From Methanomassiliicoccaceae archaeon UBA404 (GTDB taxonomy: Archaea; Thermoplasmatota; Thermoplasmata; Methanomassiliicoccales; Methanomethylophilaceae): a stretch of 64,000 nt of DNA. Positions 37,335 to 46,425 of the stretch are shown here, piece after piece (the stretch's first letter is position 1; the number at the start of each line of letters is the position of its first letter). Both the position numbers and the translations under genes were made by a program. The notes under the pieces were generated by a model. That model had not been told where the DNA came from, searched no databases, and saw only the letters and a program-made list of their open reading frames with translations. The stretch covers positions 1-64,000 of the forward strand of contig DAHY01000005.1 of NCBI GenBank assembly GCA_002498605.1. Direction: 5' to 3'.

Positions 37335-38347
37335 TCCTCGAGCTCTCCGGTGTCCATAATCGATTCTTCGAACGGCCTTCTTCTCATACGGTGCGAAAGA
37401 ACCAGTTCCGCCACATCCCGTATGTCATCCTTATCGACGGCTTTCTTTCCGCCCAAAGCCGCATTGGCCTTGGCGGCTTTCATCATTGTTATATCGGCAC
37501 GGTGTCCGTCGACTGAGAAATGCGTCGTTACCGACACTATCATATCCACGACGTCATCGTCGGTGGGTATCTTTCCCACAAGTTTTTTTGCCTCGATTAT
37601 ACGATTCCTCAACTCGTTCATATCTTTCGAACATTCTTCAACATATAGTCCGGGGTTCTCATCGAATTTTATTCTTCTTTTGACTACCTCCGCACGTTCT
37701 TTGGTATCCTTTTCTCCTCTTACTTCGACGGACAATCCGAATCTGTCCAACAGCTGAGGTCTCAGTTCCCCTTCCTCGGGATTCATCGTACCTACGAGAA
37801 TGAATCTCGAAGGGTGACTGAAAGATACGCCCTCTCTTTCAACATAATTTATACCCATTGCCGCGGAGTCCAAAAGAAGATCCACGAGGTGGTCGTCCAA
37901 CAGATTCACTTCATCCACGTAAAGCAGATTACCGTTCGCCTGTGCCAAAATACCGGGTTCAAACCTCTTCTCTCCGGTCTTGAGTATATGTTCAATATTC
38001 AATGTACCAGCAACTCTGTCTTCGGTGGCACTGAGCGGAAGTTCTACCACCGAAGTTTCCACGGTTATGGGTTCTATTGTTTCACCTTTGTCAAGACGTT
38101 CCCTGCAATACGGACAGAGACTGTCCATTCTTTCAAGATCGCATCTGAAAGGACAGGAACTCACATTGTTCCTTTCGGGAAGTATTCTAGCGAGAGATCT
38201 CACGGCGGTTGATTTTGCAGTGCCTTTTTCTCCCTTTATCAACACTCCGCCGATGCCGGGATCCACCACATTCAAAAGAAGGGCTTTTTTCATTTTTTCT
38301 TGTCCGACAATACTTGTGAAAGGAAACAGATAATTTTCTTTGCTCAT
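37316..38347 (-). CDS. ChlI/BchI-like AAA+ ATPase subunit of the chelatase
   Basis: 343 aa motor subunit that would drive metal insertion by CobN. Walker A is GEKGTAKST, Walker B region is LLYVDEVNLLDDHLVDLL, and sensor/arginine-finger regions follow (GTMNPEEGELRPQLLDRFG). It carries the cysteine cluster CPFRC...CPYC, seen in many archaeal ChlI proteins. Start ATG 38347 has GAGG 6 nt upstream; the frame to 38359 is longer but lacks that spacing. First gene of a two-gene minus-strand operon, divergent from the second cobN, with operator g between them. Confidence 0.93.
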   Translation of the reverse strand: MSKENYLFPFTSIVGQEKMKKALLLNVVDPGIGGVLIKGEKGTAKSTAVRSLARILPERNNVSSCPFRCDLERMDSLCPYCRERLDKGETIEPITVETSVVELPLSATEDRVAGTLNIEHILKTGEKRFEPGILAQANGNLLYVDEVNLLDDHLVDLLLDSAAMGINYVEREGVSFSHPSRFILVGTMNPEEGELRPQLLDRFGLSVEVRGEKDTKERAEVVKRRIKFDENPGLYVEECSKDMNELRNRIIEAKKLVGKIPTDDDVVDMIVSVTTHFSVDGHRADITMMKAAKANAALGGKKAVDKDDIRDVAELVLSHRMRRRPFEESIMDTGELEECLQNL

Positions 38348-38376
38348 ACAATTCCTCAAATAACAATAGTTATATT

Positions 38377-38393
38377 CTGGATGTATAGTCCAA
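38377..38393. promoter_or_regulatory. Operator palindrome g, CTGGATGTATAGTCCAA, in a divergent promoter
   Basis: TGGA-N7-TCCA core almost exactly midway between the divergent ChlI (start 38347) and second cobN (start 38428), about 30-35 bp from each. TATA-like boxes on either side (TTTATTAAA on the minus strand near 38400, GTTATATTC near 38370) place both transcription starts around it, so one bound protein could control both directions. Confidence 0.8.
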
Positions 38394-38427
38394 TTATTGT
38401 TTAATAAATTTGTTATGGTGAACCAAG

Positions 38428-41400
38428 ATGAAGATCGTCAATATTTCAGTAAACAGCACAGACCCGAAGATGATCATACCTCCTGCGAGGGAGTTGGAAG
38501 ACGAATTCGGTCTTGAAATTGAACTGTTCTGCTGGGACAGTTCAGAACTGGATGACGATCTGCTCAAATACCAGGAACTGGTCAGAGTAACCAAAGACGC
38601 AGATTTGATTTTAATCAGGTGTATGGCCGATCCCACCCGATTCAACAGATTCGACAAATACGAAAATCTTCTGAAGGAAGCAAAGGGTTTGGTTTTGGTA
38701 TATTCCGGCAATGCCGATGTGAAATTCGTTTATCGTAATCTGTTTTCAGGAAGCGATGAGGAATTCATAGAATTGGGAAAATATGTCGGTTATCGGGGGG
38801 TTGAAAACGAACGGGGTCTGCTGCTTTGGCTGAACCGGAGGCTCGGCGGTCCTGCAATCGAAGTGCCGGAACCCATGAAACAGAGAACGAACGGAATATA
38901 CCATCCTGATTATGACAGGGACATTTCTTTGGAAGAATATCTTACAACTTTGGATTCTTCGAAGCCCACGGTCGGAATAATGTTTACCGGAAGTTTATGG
39001 TTGTTCGATAATCTCTTGCACATCGATGCATTGATAAAGACGGCGGAATCCAAAGGGATGAACACTATACCAGTTTTCTTTTCCACTTCGGTCAGTAACG
39101 TCCCAGGAGAAAAAGGAACGGCAAGACTTGTTGAACATTACTTCATGGAAAACGGCAAATCAAGAATTGACGTAATGATAATGTCCACACCGTTTTCTCA
39201 ATTGGTCAACTCCCGTGAAACTCAGGGGATGAACACTCCTGACGACGAAAATTTTTACAGATATCTTACTAACGTTCCGGTTCTCCAGGCAATGACCGTG
39301 AACGGTGTATACACCGATTACGAAGAAAATGCCCTGGGATTGAACAAAAATGAAATTTATGCACAGGTTTCGTGGCCGGAAGTGGACGGCCAGATAATAA
39401 CCGTCCCGATAGGCGAAAGCAAAGAACGCAGCAAAGGATTGCGAAGAACGACTCCGATTGACGACAGAATCGAACATATTACCGAACTTGCCAAAAATTG
39501 GGCCATATTGAAGAGAACCCCGCCCAAGGACAGAAAAATCGCAATATTACTGTATCAATCACGTCCCGATTCCGGAAGAATCGGAAGTGCCGCCGGACTT
39601 GATACGTTGGAAAGCGTGAGCGATATCCTGCAGAAAATGGATAAAATCGGATATACCGTCGAGAACGTTCCCGCAAACGGAAAAGAATTGATAACCGAGT
39701 TGCTGAACGGTGTGACGAACAACCTCGAATGGATGTCTTCTGAAACCATCAAAGAAAATGCTATCGACATGATCGATAAACAAAGATATCTGAGGGAGTT
39801 CGGTGCCGTACCGGAATTTAACCAAAATGACATAACAAAAAAATGGGGAGAACCTATCGGCGAAATAACTGTGGATTCCGGCAAGATGGTCATACCCGGG
39901 GTGTTGAAAGGAAACGTACTCGTCGGTTATCAGCCTTTGAGAGCATGGTTCGAGCAGGCGGATGGGGTGTGTCACGATCCGATACTGCCCATGCCCCACC
40001 AGTATCTGGAGTATTACAGGTGGCTGCAACATGATTTCGGGGTACAGATGGTTATACATGTGGGAACCCACGGCACTCTCGAATGGTTACCGGGAAAGAA
40101 TGTGGGATTATCCAATAAATGCTACCCCGACCTTGTTTTGAACAGTATACCGCACATGTACCCCTACGTTATAGACGATCCGGGGGAGGGGATACAGACA
40201 AAACGGAGATCTGAAGCGGTGGTAATAGGCCATATGTGTCCGACAATGGCCAAAGCCGGGGGATACGACGACCTTGCGCCTGTCGAAGTCCCGTTGCAGG
40301 AATATTTTAAATTCAGAAATTCCGCGCCCGAGGAAAGGCAACGCACCCTTATCGAAGAAATATACGAAGCATCCAAAACTGCCAATCTCTTTGACGATTT
40401 GGGAATCCCCCAGGATGCCGATGTAAATCTTTTTGAAGAACACCTTCCCGATCTTCACGATTACATTACGGAAGTCAAGGAAGCGATAATAAGAGACGGT
40501 CTTCACATTATGGGGAGAGCCCCCGAAGGAGACCGTTTGGAAGAAAACATCTATTCGCTCATGAGACTCCGTAACGGTGATGTTCCGTCGATGAGAACGG
40601 CATTATCGGAAGTTATGGGAATCGATATAGAATCCGCACTTGATAAACCGACGGAATACAGCGAAACCGGCGAACTTAACAGCATGGCAATAGAACGCGC
40701 CGATGAGGCCTATCAGCTGTTCATTAAGAAAATAATCGAATCCGATTTTAACGTAAAAGCATGCACTGAATATGTCAATCAAACTTATGGAGCCGTTTCC
40801 GAAGAACTGACGATATCCCTGGAATACACATGTAACAGGTTGGTTCCCAATCTGATGAAGATGACCGATGAGGTGGATAATCTTCTTGCAGGGTTCAACG
40901 GAGAATATGTTCTTCCGGGACCTTCGGGCGCTCCGACGAGGGGCGGTGCGGATATTCTTCCCATGGGACGCAACTATTACGGAGTGGATCCGAGTATGGT
41001 TCCGAGCAAAGCGGCCTGGACGACCGGTGTCAAAATGGCGGAACAGATGATGTCCAAATATATCGAAGAGAAAGGACATTATCCCAGGGAAGTGGGATTC
41101 ATTATTTGGGCCACTGACACAATGAAAACCAGCGGCGACGATATGGCCTATATTCTCTGGCTTATGGGTGTACGGCCGGTATGGTCAAAAGTCAGCGGAC
41201 ACATTATCGACCTGGAAGCCGTGCCGTTGTCGGAATTGGGAAGACCCAGATTGGACGTGACCGTCAGAATAACCGGATTGTTCAGGGACACTTTCCCGAA
41301 TCTTATCGATATGATTGACGATGCCGTTATGCTGATATCCGAATTGGATGAAGGAGAAGAAGAAAATTATCTTGCGGCAAACCTCCGCAGGGAGATAATC

Positions 41401-42177
41401 GATTCCGTTGAGAAAGGACTGCCCATGGACGAAGCGAGGCGCAGATCTTCCGTAAGGGTGTTCGGTTCGCCGCCGGGCGCATACGGGCCGGGCGTGACTC
41501 ATGCCATTGAATCCGGGGATTGGAAGACGGTTCAGGATTTGGCCGATATTTACGTATCGTGGGGAAGCTACGGTTACGGCCGGGATCTATACGGGGAAAG
41601 TATGAAAGAGGAGTTCATACAGAGATTCGGCAAAGTCGGAGTAACCATTAAAAATATGCCCGACCGCGAGATAGATCTTCTTGACATTGACGATGTGTAC
41701 GGGTATCTCGGCGGATTGAACGCGTTTATAAAAACATACGGTAACTCCGATGCTTTGTCCTTTATGGGCGACGGCTCCGATCCTGACAGGGTTAAACTAA
41801 GGGATACAAAGGAAGAGATGAGATTTGTTTTCAGAAGCAAGATTCTGAATCCCAAATTCCTGGACGGATTGAAAGAGCACGGTTACAGAGGTGTGACCGA
41901 AATTGCAAAAATGACCGAATACATGCTTGGTTGGGATGCCACATCCGATGCAATAGACGATTGGATGTACGAAGGCGTTGCAGAGAAATTCCTTTTCGAC
42001 GAAGACACTTTAAAATGGATGGAAGAAGAGAATCCGTATGCAGTTATGGATATACTCAACAGACTGCATGAAATAATCGAGAGAGGCCTCTGGGATCCCA
42101 AAGAAACAACCATCGAAAAACTCCAGGAACTGTATATTGATATTGAAGGTAAACTCGAAATGCTGACCGATCGTTGA
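38428..42177 (+). CDS. cobN: CobN-family cobalt/magnesium chelatase large subunit, copy 2
   Basis: 1249 aa. Same hallmarks as copy 1: HVGTHGTLEWLPGK near residue 545, GPSGAPTRGGADILPMGRNYY, WATDTMKTSGDDMAYILWLM, RLDVTVRITGLFRDTFPN and SPPGAYGPGV. ATG 38428 has GGTGA 6 nt upstream. The two copies differ clearly in sequence, so they are established paralogues and probably act on different tetrapyrroles or metals while sharing the single ChlI/ChlD pair. It converges with the DrrAB-type exporter at 42179, one base between the two stops. Confidence 0.92.
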   Translation: MKIVNISVNSTDPKMIIPPARELEDEFGLEIELFCWDSSELDDDLLKYQELVRVTKDADLILIRCMADPTRFNRFDKYENLLKEAKGLVLVYSGNADVKFVYRNLFSGSDEEFIELGKYVGYRGVENERGLLLWLNRRLGGPAIEVPEPMKQRTNGIYHPDYDRDISLEEYLTTLDSSKPTVGIMFTGSLWLFDNLLHIDALIKTAESKGMNTIPVFFSTSVSNVPGEKGTARLVEHYFMENGKSRIDVMIMSTPFSQLVNSRETQGMNTPDDENFYRYLTNVPVLQAMTVNGVYTDYEENALGLNKNEIYAQVSWPEVDGQIITVPIGESKERSKGLRRTTPIDDRIEHITELAKNWAILKRTPPKDRKIAILLYQSRPDSGRIGSAAGLDTLESVSDILQKMDKIGYTVENVPANGKELITELLNGVTNNLEWMSSETIKENAIDMIDKQRYLREFGAVPEFNQNDITKKWGEPIGEITVDSGKMVIPGVLKGNVLVGYQPLRAWFEQADGVCHDPILPMPHQYLEYYRWLQHDFGVQMVIHVGTHGTLEWLPGKNVGLSNKCYPDLVLNSIPHMYPYVIDDPGEGIQTKRRSEAVVIGHMCPTMAKAGGYDDLAPVEVPLQEYFKFRNSAPEERQRTLIEEIYEASKTANLFDDLGIPQDADVNLFEEHLPDLHDYITEVKEAIIRDGLHIMGRAPEGDRLEENIYSLMRLRNGDVPSMRTALSEVMGIDIESALDKPTEYSETGELNSMAIERADEAYQLFIKKIIESDFNVKACTEYVNQTYGAVSEELTISLEYTCNRLVPNLMKMTDEVDNLLAGFNGEYVLPGPSGAPTRGGADILPMGRNYYGVDPSMVPSKAAWTTGVKMAEQMMSKYIEEKGHYPREVGFIIWATDTMKTSGDDMAYILWLMGVRPVWSKVSGHIIDLEAVPLSELGRPRLDVTVRITGLFRDTFPNLIDMIDDAVMLISELDEGEEENYLAANLRREIIDSVEKGLPMDEARRRSSVRVFGSPPGAYGPGVTHAIESGDWKTVQDLADIYVSWGSYGYGRDLYGESMKEEFIQRFGKVGVTIKNMPDREIDLLDIDDVYGYLGGLNAFIKTYGNSDALSFMGDGSDPDRVKLRDTKEEMRFVFRSKILNPKFLDGLKEHGYRGVTEIAKMTEYMLGWDATSDAIDDWMYEGVAEKFLFDEDTLKWMEEENPYAVMDILNRLHEIIERGLWDPKETTIEKLQELYIDIEGKLEMLTDR

Positions 42178-42178
42178 T

Positions 42179-42934
42179 TCAGTATTTTCCGGTCTTTATT
42201 ATATAATAATCCAAGGCATAGAATATTACACAGTATGCACACATAATAAGTATGGACAGCCAAGGCAATGCTTCATTCAGCATCTCCGCCCTTATTGCCT
42301 CGGTCGGTTGAGTCAGAGGCAATGCACGAATTATATATCCAAGTGCTGCGGGAACATCCGAAATTTTGAATATTGTTCCGCAGAGGAATGTCATGGGAAC
42401 GATTACCAAACTGGAAAACACGTTCAGCGTGTTATGCCTCTTTGCAATAAGAGCCGCCAATATACCCAGTAACGAAAAAGTGAGTGAGGATACGAGTACC
42501 AACACGAACAGGAAGGGCGTAATTTGTATGCCCGGCGAAAGAATGCTTCCTATTGCCATGATAACCGTGCAACTGAGAAGTCCCCTAAGAACACCTACCA
42601 GCGATTTTCCCAAAACGACCGATGATGTTTTTATCGGGCACAACAGCAATTCATCAAAACTTGAATAAAATATCTTCTGTATCATTACTTTTGAAGAAAC
42701 GAAACTGAATGTCGTGGAAAGTGTAGCCATTGAAATTATACCGGGAATTATGAATTGAATATAATTATCCGCACCGCCCTGCATACTGTTGCCGAGACCG
42801 TATCCGAACGCTACGAGATACAACACGGGTCCGATGAGACACGATATCAGTATACTGACGATGTTGTCCTTGAAATAACAAAGATCTCCCCAGGCCACCC
42901 TGTATGTCTCATCAATTATTCTCGGTAATTTTAT
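42179..42934 (-). CDS. ABC-2 type exporter permease (DrrB-like) of the nitrogenase-like operon
   Basis: About 251 aa, paralogue of 29879 (VAWGDLCYFKDNIVSILIS, LYLVAFGYGLG, FDELLLCPIK, MTFLCGTIFKIS). The first canonical start, GTG 42898, would remove residues conserved in its paralogue. The frame is open upstream and an ATA at 42934 gives MKLPRIIDETYRVAWGD, which aligns with MNDSILTESLRVAWSD; that ATA is 8 nt after AAGGGGG. I therefore propose an AUA start overlapping the ATPase gene by 23 bp. Last gene of a run beginning with the NifH-like gene at 47253. Confidence 0.85.
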   Translation of the reverse strand: MKLPRIIDETYRVAWGDLCYFKDNIVSILISCLIGPVLYLVAFGYGLGNSMQGGADNYIQFIIPGIISMATLSTTFSFVSSKVMIQKIFYSSFDELLLCPIKTSSVVLGKSLVGVLRGLLSCTVIMAIGSILSPGIQITPFLFVLVLVSSLTFSLLGILAALIAKRHNTLNVFSSLVIVPMTFLCGTIFKISDVPAALGYIIRALPLTQPTEAIRAEMLNEALPWLSILIMCAYCVIFYALDYYIIKTGKY

Positions 42935-43808
42935 TGTCCGCGCCCCCTTTCGAATATTCTTCCCCGGTAACTATCAGAAACACGTCTTCCAGCGTTGTTT
43001 TTCTCAAAGTCACGTTGGTATCGTCTTTCAGTGTTTCCATGAACTCTTTCCCGGACTGACGGTCGGGGAATTGTTTTCCGAATCTTTTTCCGTCCCTGTT
43101 TACATACTCGACGGTGATATGTCCGACGGAATCGCACAATTCTTTCGGCGAACCCGACGCAACTATTTTTCCGAGATTTACTATTGCCACCCTGTCACAT
43201 AGCCCTTCGGCCTCTTCGATATAATGAGTGGTGAGGAATATCGTCGTCCCCTTATTGTTCAACTGTCTGATAATACCCCATAACGCATGCCGGGATTTTG
43301 TATCCAATCCAGCAGTGGGTTCGTCTAGGAACAGTATTTTCGGATCGTGTATCAAAGAACATACAAGGGATACTTTCCTTCTCCATCCGCCGGAAAGCTC
43401 AACCACCATTTTATCCATAAACGGTCCCAGGCCCATTAATTCGGTCAATTCTTTCATTCTGGGTTCGATATCCCTGAAAGGTATCTTTCGCAACATGGCA
43501 TGATGCTTGATATTCTGTCTGACCTTTATGTCCTTGTCCAAACTTATGTGCTGTTGACTTACGCCTATGGAAGCCTTTGCCAGAATCGCATCTTTCTCTG
43601 CAGAATATCCGTTGATTATTACTTGTCCGGATGTTGGTTTAAGCATAGTAGTAAGCATTCTGATGCTTGTTGTTTTGCCTGCTCCGTTAGGCCCCAGGAA
43701 ACCGAATATCTCTCCTTCGAAAACTTCTAAGTCAATCCCTTTAACGGCTTCGAAATCATCAAAGGACTTCCTTAAATTCCTGGCCTCAATCACTACCTTT
43801 TTTTCCAT
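42912..43808 (-). CDS. DrrA-type ABC exporter ATPase of the nitrogenase-like operon
   Basis: 298 aa. Walker A is GPNGAGKTT, the signature is LSGGWRRK and Walker B is ILFLDEPTAGLD, followed by TTHYIEEAEGLCDR. A DrrA-type C-terminal domain is present. It lies 98 bp downstream of the NifK-like gene on the same strand; no TTGGAT-type palindrome is seen in that gap, so it is either read from the nitrogenase-like operon or has an unrecognised promoter. Its pairing with reductase genes parallels the CobN-exporter pairing at 29879-35250. Confidence 0.9.
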   Translation of the reverse strand: MEKKVVIEARNLRKSFDDFEAVKGIDLEVFEGEIFGFLGPNGAGKTTSIRMLTTMLKPTSGQVIINGYSAEKDAILAKASIGVSQQHISLDKDIKVRQNIKHHAMLRKIPFRDIEPRMKELTELMGLGPFMDKMVVELSGGWRRKVSLVCSLIHDPKILFLDEPTAGLDTKSRHALWGIIRQLNNKGTTIFLTTHYIEEAEGLCDRVAIVNLGKIVASGSPKELCDSVGHITVEYVNRDGKRFGKQFPDRQSGKEFMETLKDDTNVTLRKTTLEDVFLIVTGEEYSKGGADNKITENN

Positions 43809-43906
43809 CTAACACCGCAGTTTGTTGTGTTTATATCAGTTTTCAAAATCATAATTTTTAATTTTATTCGGAAACCTTCACAGAAAGAAACTTTTGATAC
43901 GCCTCA

Positions 43907-45157
43907 TCAATTCCTTTGTATGTCGTAGAAAATATCATCAAGAATCCTCATTGCGCCTTTTGCGCCCAGTATCGGCCGGTCGACAAAATTCATCCTGTGT
44001 TTCGACGGCAGCCATACGTCTATTCCTATGGAGCATATGCCTTTCTTTTCGAAAAGCTTGGCCGTGAGTCCGTCCGAGAGAAGCACATCGCACCTTGATG
44101 ATTCGATCGGTTTTGATGTTGCGTCGGAACAGTGTATCGATGCAAGAAATTCGTCCAGTTCTTTACGGTATTCGGTATCCCACCAATCACAGACAGCAAT
44201 ACATTCCGGGAACATTGACAGATAACCGTACAGCCATTTTGTCAGGGGCAACACCAAAGAACTGTCCACCTGTACCGAGAATGTTGCACATCTTGCAACG
44301 AAACCTTCGGTGAGGCCGGCTTTCAAAACCCTTGACGCACGAATCTCGGCTGCATGAAGAATTTCCAACGCGGGTGTCGGATTTACGCCGAAAAACTGTG
44401 CCGCGTTATGTATCCATGATTTTGTTGATGCAAATCCGATCGGAGTTTCAGAAAATATTGTTTTGATTCCGAATTGTTCGTATTCGGATGCGGTTTCCGC
44501 ACAATATTCTTTAAAAATCGAAACATTGAATTCGGCGGCGGAAGACTCTTTCAGCTCGTCTACCGTACATCCTGCGCCGACACATGCCAAAACCTCGATT
44601 CCCATAGCTTCCAGATAACCTTTGAATTCGGAAACGGTGGTTTCCCAGCCTTCCAGAATTATAGGCAATCCCAGAATATTGGCGGTTCCTTTGCGGGTTG
44701 GTTTTTTCTTGCATACGGATTTCACTATGTCCGCGATTGTGGAATCATATCCTGCATGTGCGGGCTCGGACATGTGACAGTATTCCGGTATAACGGTAAT
44801 TCCTTTGAAAGAAGACCTGTATGCCGCCCCGTTGAGATCGTCGCCGATCAATGACGTACCGGGGGATGCTATCACAACGCATACTTCCGCATCGTTTACG
44901 GTATCCAATAATTCCGTTACTTTGTAATCGGCGCCGTTAACGTAGTCTTCATCATCGACGTATGTACATGGCACACGGGGGTGATTGAAATAGAACGGTC
45001 CCTCCCGCACTTCGTAATCCCTTAACATTCTCGTGGCAGAAAGTCTTGAAGTATGCGTTCTGCATCCCCCCGGGCCGTGCATAACAGCTCTGCACCCGAT
45101 TATGCTGTCTGCGGCCATTATCGAAGACAGAAACCCGTCCATACGAACAATGTTCAT
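43907..45157 (-). CDS. Nitrogenase-like component, NifK/BchB-type subunit
   Basis: About 416 aa. ATG 45157 has GGAGG 8 nt upstream and overlaps the stop of the NifD-like gene (ATGA); the longer frame to 45274 is that gene read out of frame. The N-terminus has Cys22 and Cys32 in GCRAVMHGPGGC, the place of iron-sulfur ligands in NifD/K-type proteins, and GTSLIGDDLNG further on. With the H- and D-like genes it forms a three-subunit reductase like those of chlorophyll or F430 synthesis or methylthio-alkane reductase. I see no genes for cofactor assembly of true nitrogenase nearby, so nitrogen fixation is unlikely. The operon context with chelatases suggests a tetrapyrrole or metal-chelate substrate. 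Confidence 0.8.
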   Translation of the reverse strand: MNIVRMDGFLSSIMAADSIIGCRAVMHGPGGCRTHTSRLSATRMLRDYEVREGPFYFNHPRVPCTYVDDEDYVNGADYKVTELLDTVNDAEVCVVIASPGTSLIGDDLNGAAYRSSFKGITVIPEYCHMSEPAHAGYDSTIADIVKSVCKKKPTRKGTANILGLPIILEGWETTVSEFKGYLEAMGIEVLACVGAGCTVDELKESSAAEFNVSIFKEYCAETASEYEQFGIKTIFSETPIGFASTKSWIHNAAQFFGVNPTPALEILHAAEIRASRVLKAGLTEGFVARCATFSVQVDSSLVLPLTKWLYGYLSMFPECIAVCDWWDTEYRKELDEFLASIHCSDATSKPIESSRCDVLLSDGLTAKLFEKKGICSIGIDVWLPSKHRMNFVDRPILGAKGAMRILDDIFYDIQRN

Positions 45158-46341
45158 GAAATACGCCTCCATTCTTCTTCGACAGGAGTGTCGAACATCA
45201 TACCCAACCGTTTTGCATAATCTATTATGCCCGCAGGCCCTACGTGCGGCCCTCCTATGGTTCGGCATCTCCATTTCAGGTGTATGTCAGAGGGGGCATC
45301 CGATAACACAAGGTCGGGCGACAGCGAATCTATGTCTGCACTTATCATATCCGAAACGTACGGTTCTTTTCCCTCCGAAAGATCGGATCCCATGACCCAT
45401 CTGTTGTACGTCAACTCTCTTGTTTTCATCACTTCCACATTAAGATCTTCAAAAAGCTCAAAGAGCCATTGGTAATTTCCGGATGGTCTGGTTACAACCA
45501 GAACCTTTCTTCCCGATGTTCTGTTCTTTATTTTCTCGATTTCGGAATCGTATGTTTCCCGTATCTGCGCTTTTACCGGGTCCAGATTTCTTCCGGTCAA
45601 TTCGGAAACTTCGTCCAGCCATCTTTCGGTAGCTTTCATTCCCTGCGGAAGAGGCTCTTTCATGCGAATCGAACCTATGCTGTCACATATACTGCTGTAT
45701 GTCCTGTTGAATGTGTAATCATCCGTTGACTGAACAGAATACATGGCCTTTCCCATTTTCTTTATGTCATCCAGAGTGCATTTTCCGGGATAGATTGTAT
45801 TTATGGTAAATCCGGCCGCGGACAGTAAATCTTCCACCGACTTGTCGAATATTGTGAAGAATTCCCTTCCCGAACGGTAGTCACCCAGAATGTTAATGAG
45901 ATTCGGATCCTTTTCATCTGTTTTTTCGACAAACTCCATTATTTTATCAATAACAAAATTGCGCCCGTCTATAACTCCGCCGGCACCGATGCCGTCCACG
46001 GGAACCGGTATGATTGTCACGCCGAGTTCGGAAGACATCCTTGAACAGCAATCGATTATGTTATCGCCGATTATTCCGGGAACGCACATCGATATTACGA
46101 AAATATGTTCATCGCCGAGTTCGACTCTTTTGCGTATGAGTTTTTCCAAAGAATCGATGCCGCCGAACACCGATGCGGAATCGTTCAAATCCGTGCAGGA
46201 TACGTTTTCCCATATTGACTGTTTATCGCCGTGCAAATCACGGTGTATTGTACCAAGATCCGAATTGCAACACATCATGTATGCGCAGCTTGTCGGTCCG
46301 TGAATGATTGTATGTATGCCTCTTATTCTCGAAGTGTACAT
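45154..46341 (-). CDS. Nitrogenase-like component, NifD/NifE-type subunit (N-terminus unresolved)
   Basis: Conventional start ATG 46341 (395 aa), with GAGG 7 nt upstream. However, homology begins further upstream in the same frame: the codons before this ATG read NDCRSLKSCAGRGAV, and the Cys at 46360-46362 is separated from the Cys in HGPTSC by 24 residues, as I recall for the paired cluster cysteines of NifE-type proteins. The frame is open back to the TAG ending the NifH-like gene (46426-46428), with no ATG, GTG or TTG between. So the true product starts upstream at a non-canonical codon, or is made as a NifH-NifD fusion by reading UAG as pyrrolysine. Middle motifs: FVISMCVPGIIGDN and GRKVLVVTRPSGNYQWL. 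Confidence 0.8.
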   Translation of the reverse strand: MYTSRIRGIHTIIHGPTSCAYMMCCNSDLGTIHRDLHGDKQSIWENVSCTDLNDSASVFGGIDSLEKLIRKRVELGDEHIFVISMCVPGIIGDNIIDCCSRMSSELGVTIIPVPVDGIGAGGVIDGRNFVIDKIMEFVEKTDEKDPNLINILGDYRSGREFFTIFDKSVEDLLSAAGFTINTIYPGKCTLDDIKKMGKAMYSVQSTDDYTFNRTYSSICDSIGSIRMKEPLPQGMKATERWLDEVSELTGRNLDPVKAQIRETYDSEIEKIKNRTSGRKVLVVTRPSGNYQWLFELFEDLNVEVMKTRELTYNRWVMGSDLSEGKEPYVSDMISADIDSLSPDLVLSDAPSDIHLKWRCRTIGGPHVGPAGIIDYAKRLGMMFDTPVEEEWRRIS

Positions 46342-46425
46342 AACGGCGCCTCTGCCGGCGCAGGACTTCAGAGACCTGCAGTCATTAACGGAATTTTTTC
46401 CTCTTTTGTAATTCAGACTTCCCGA

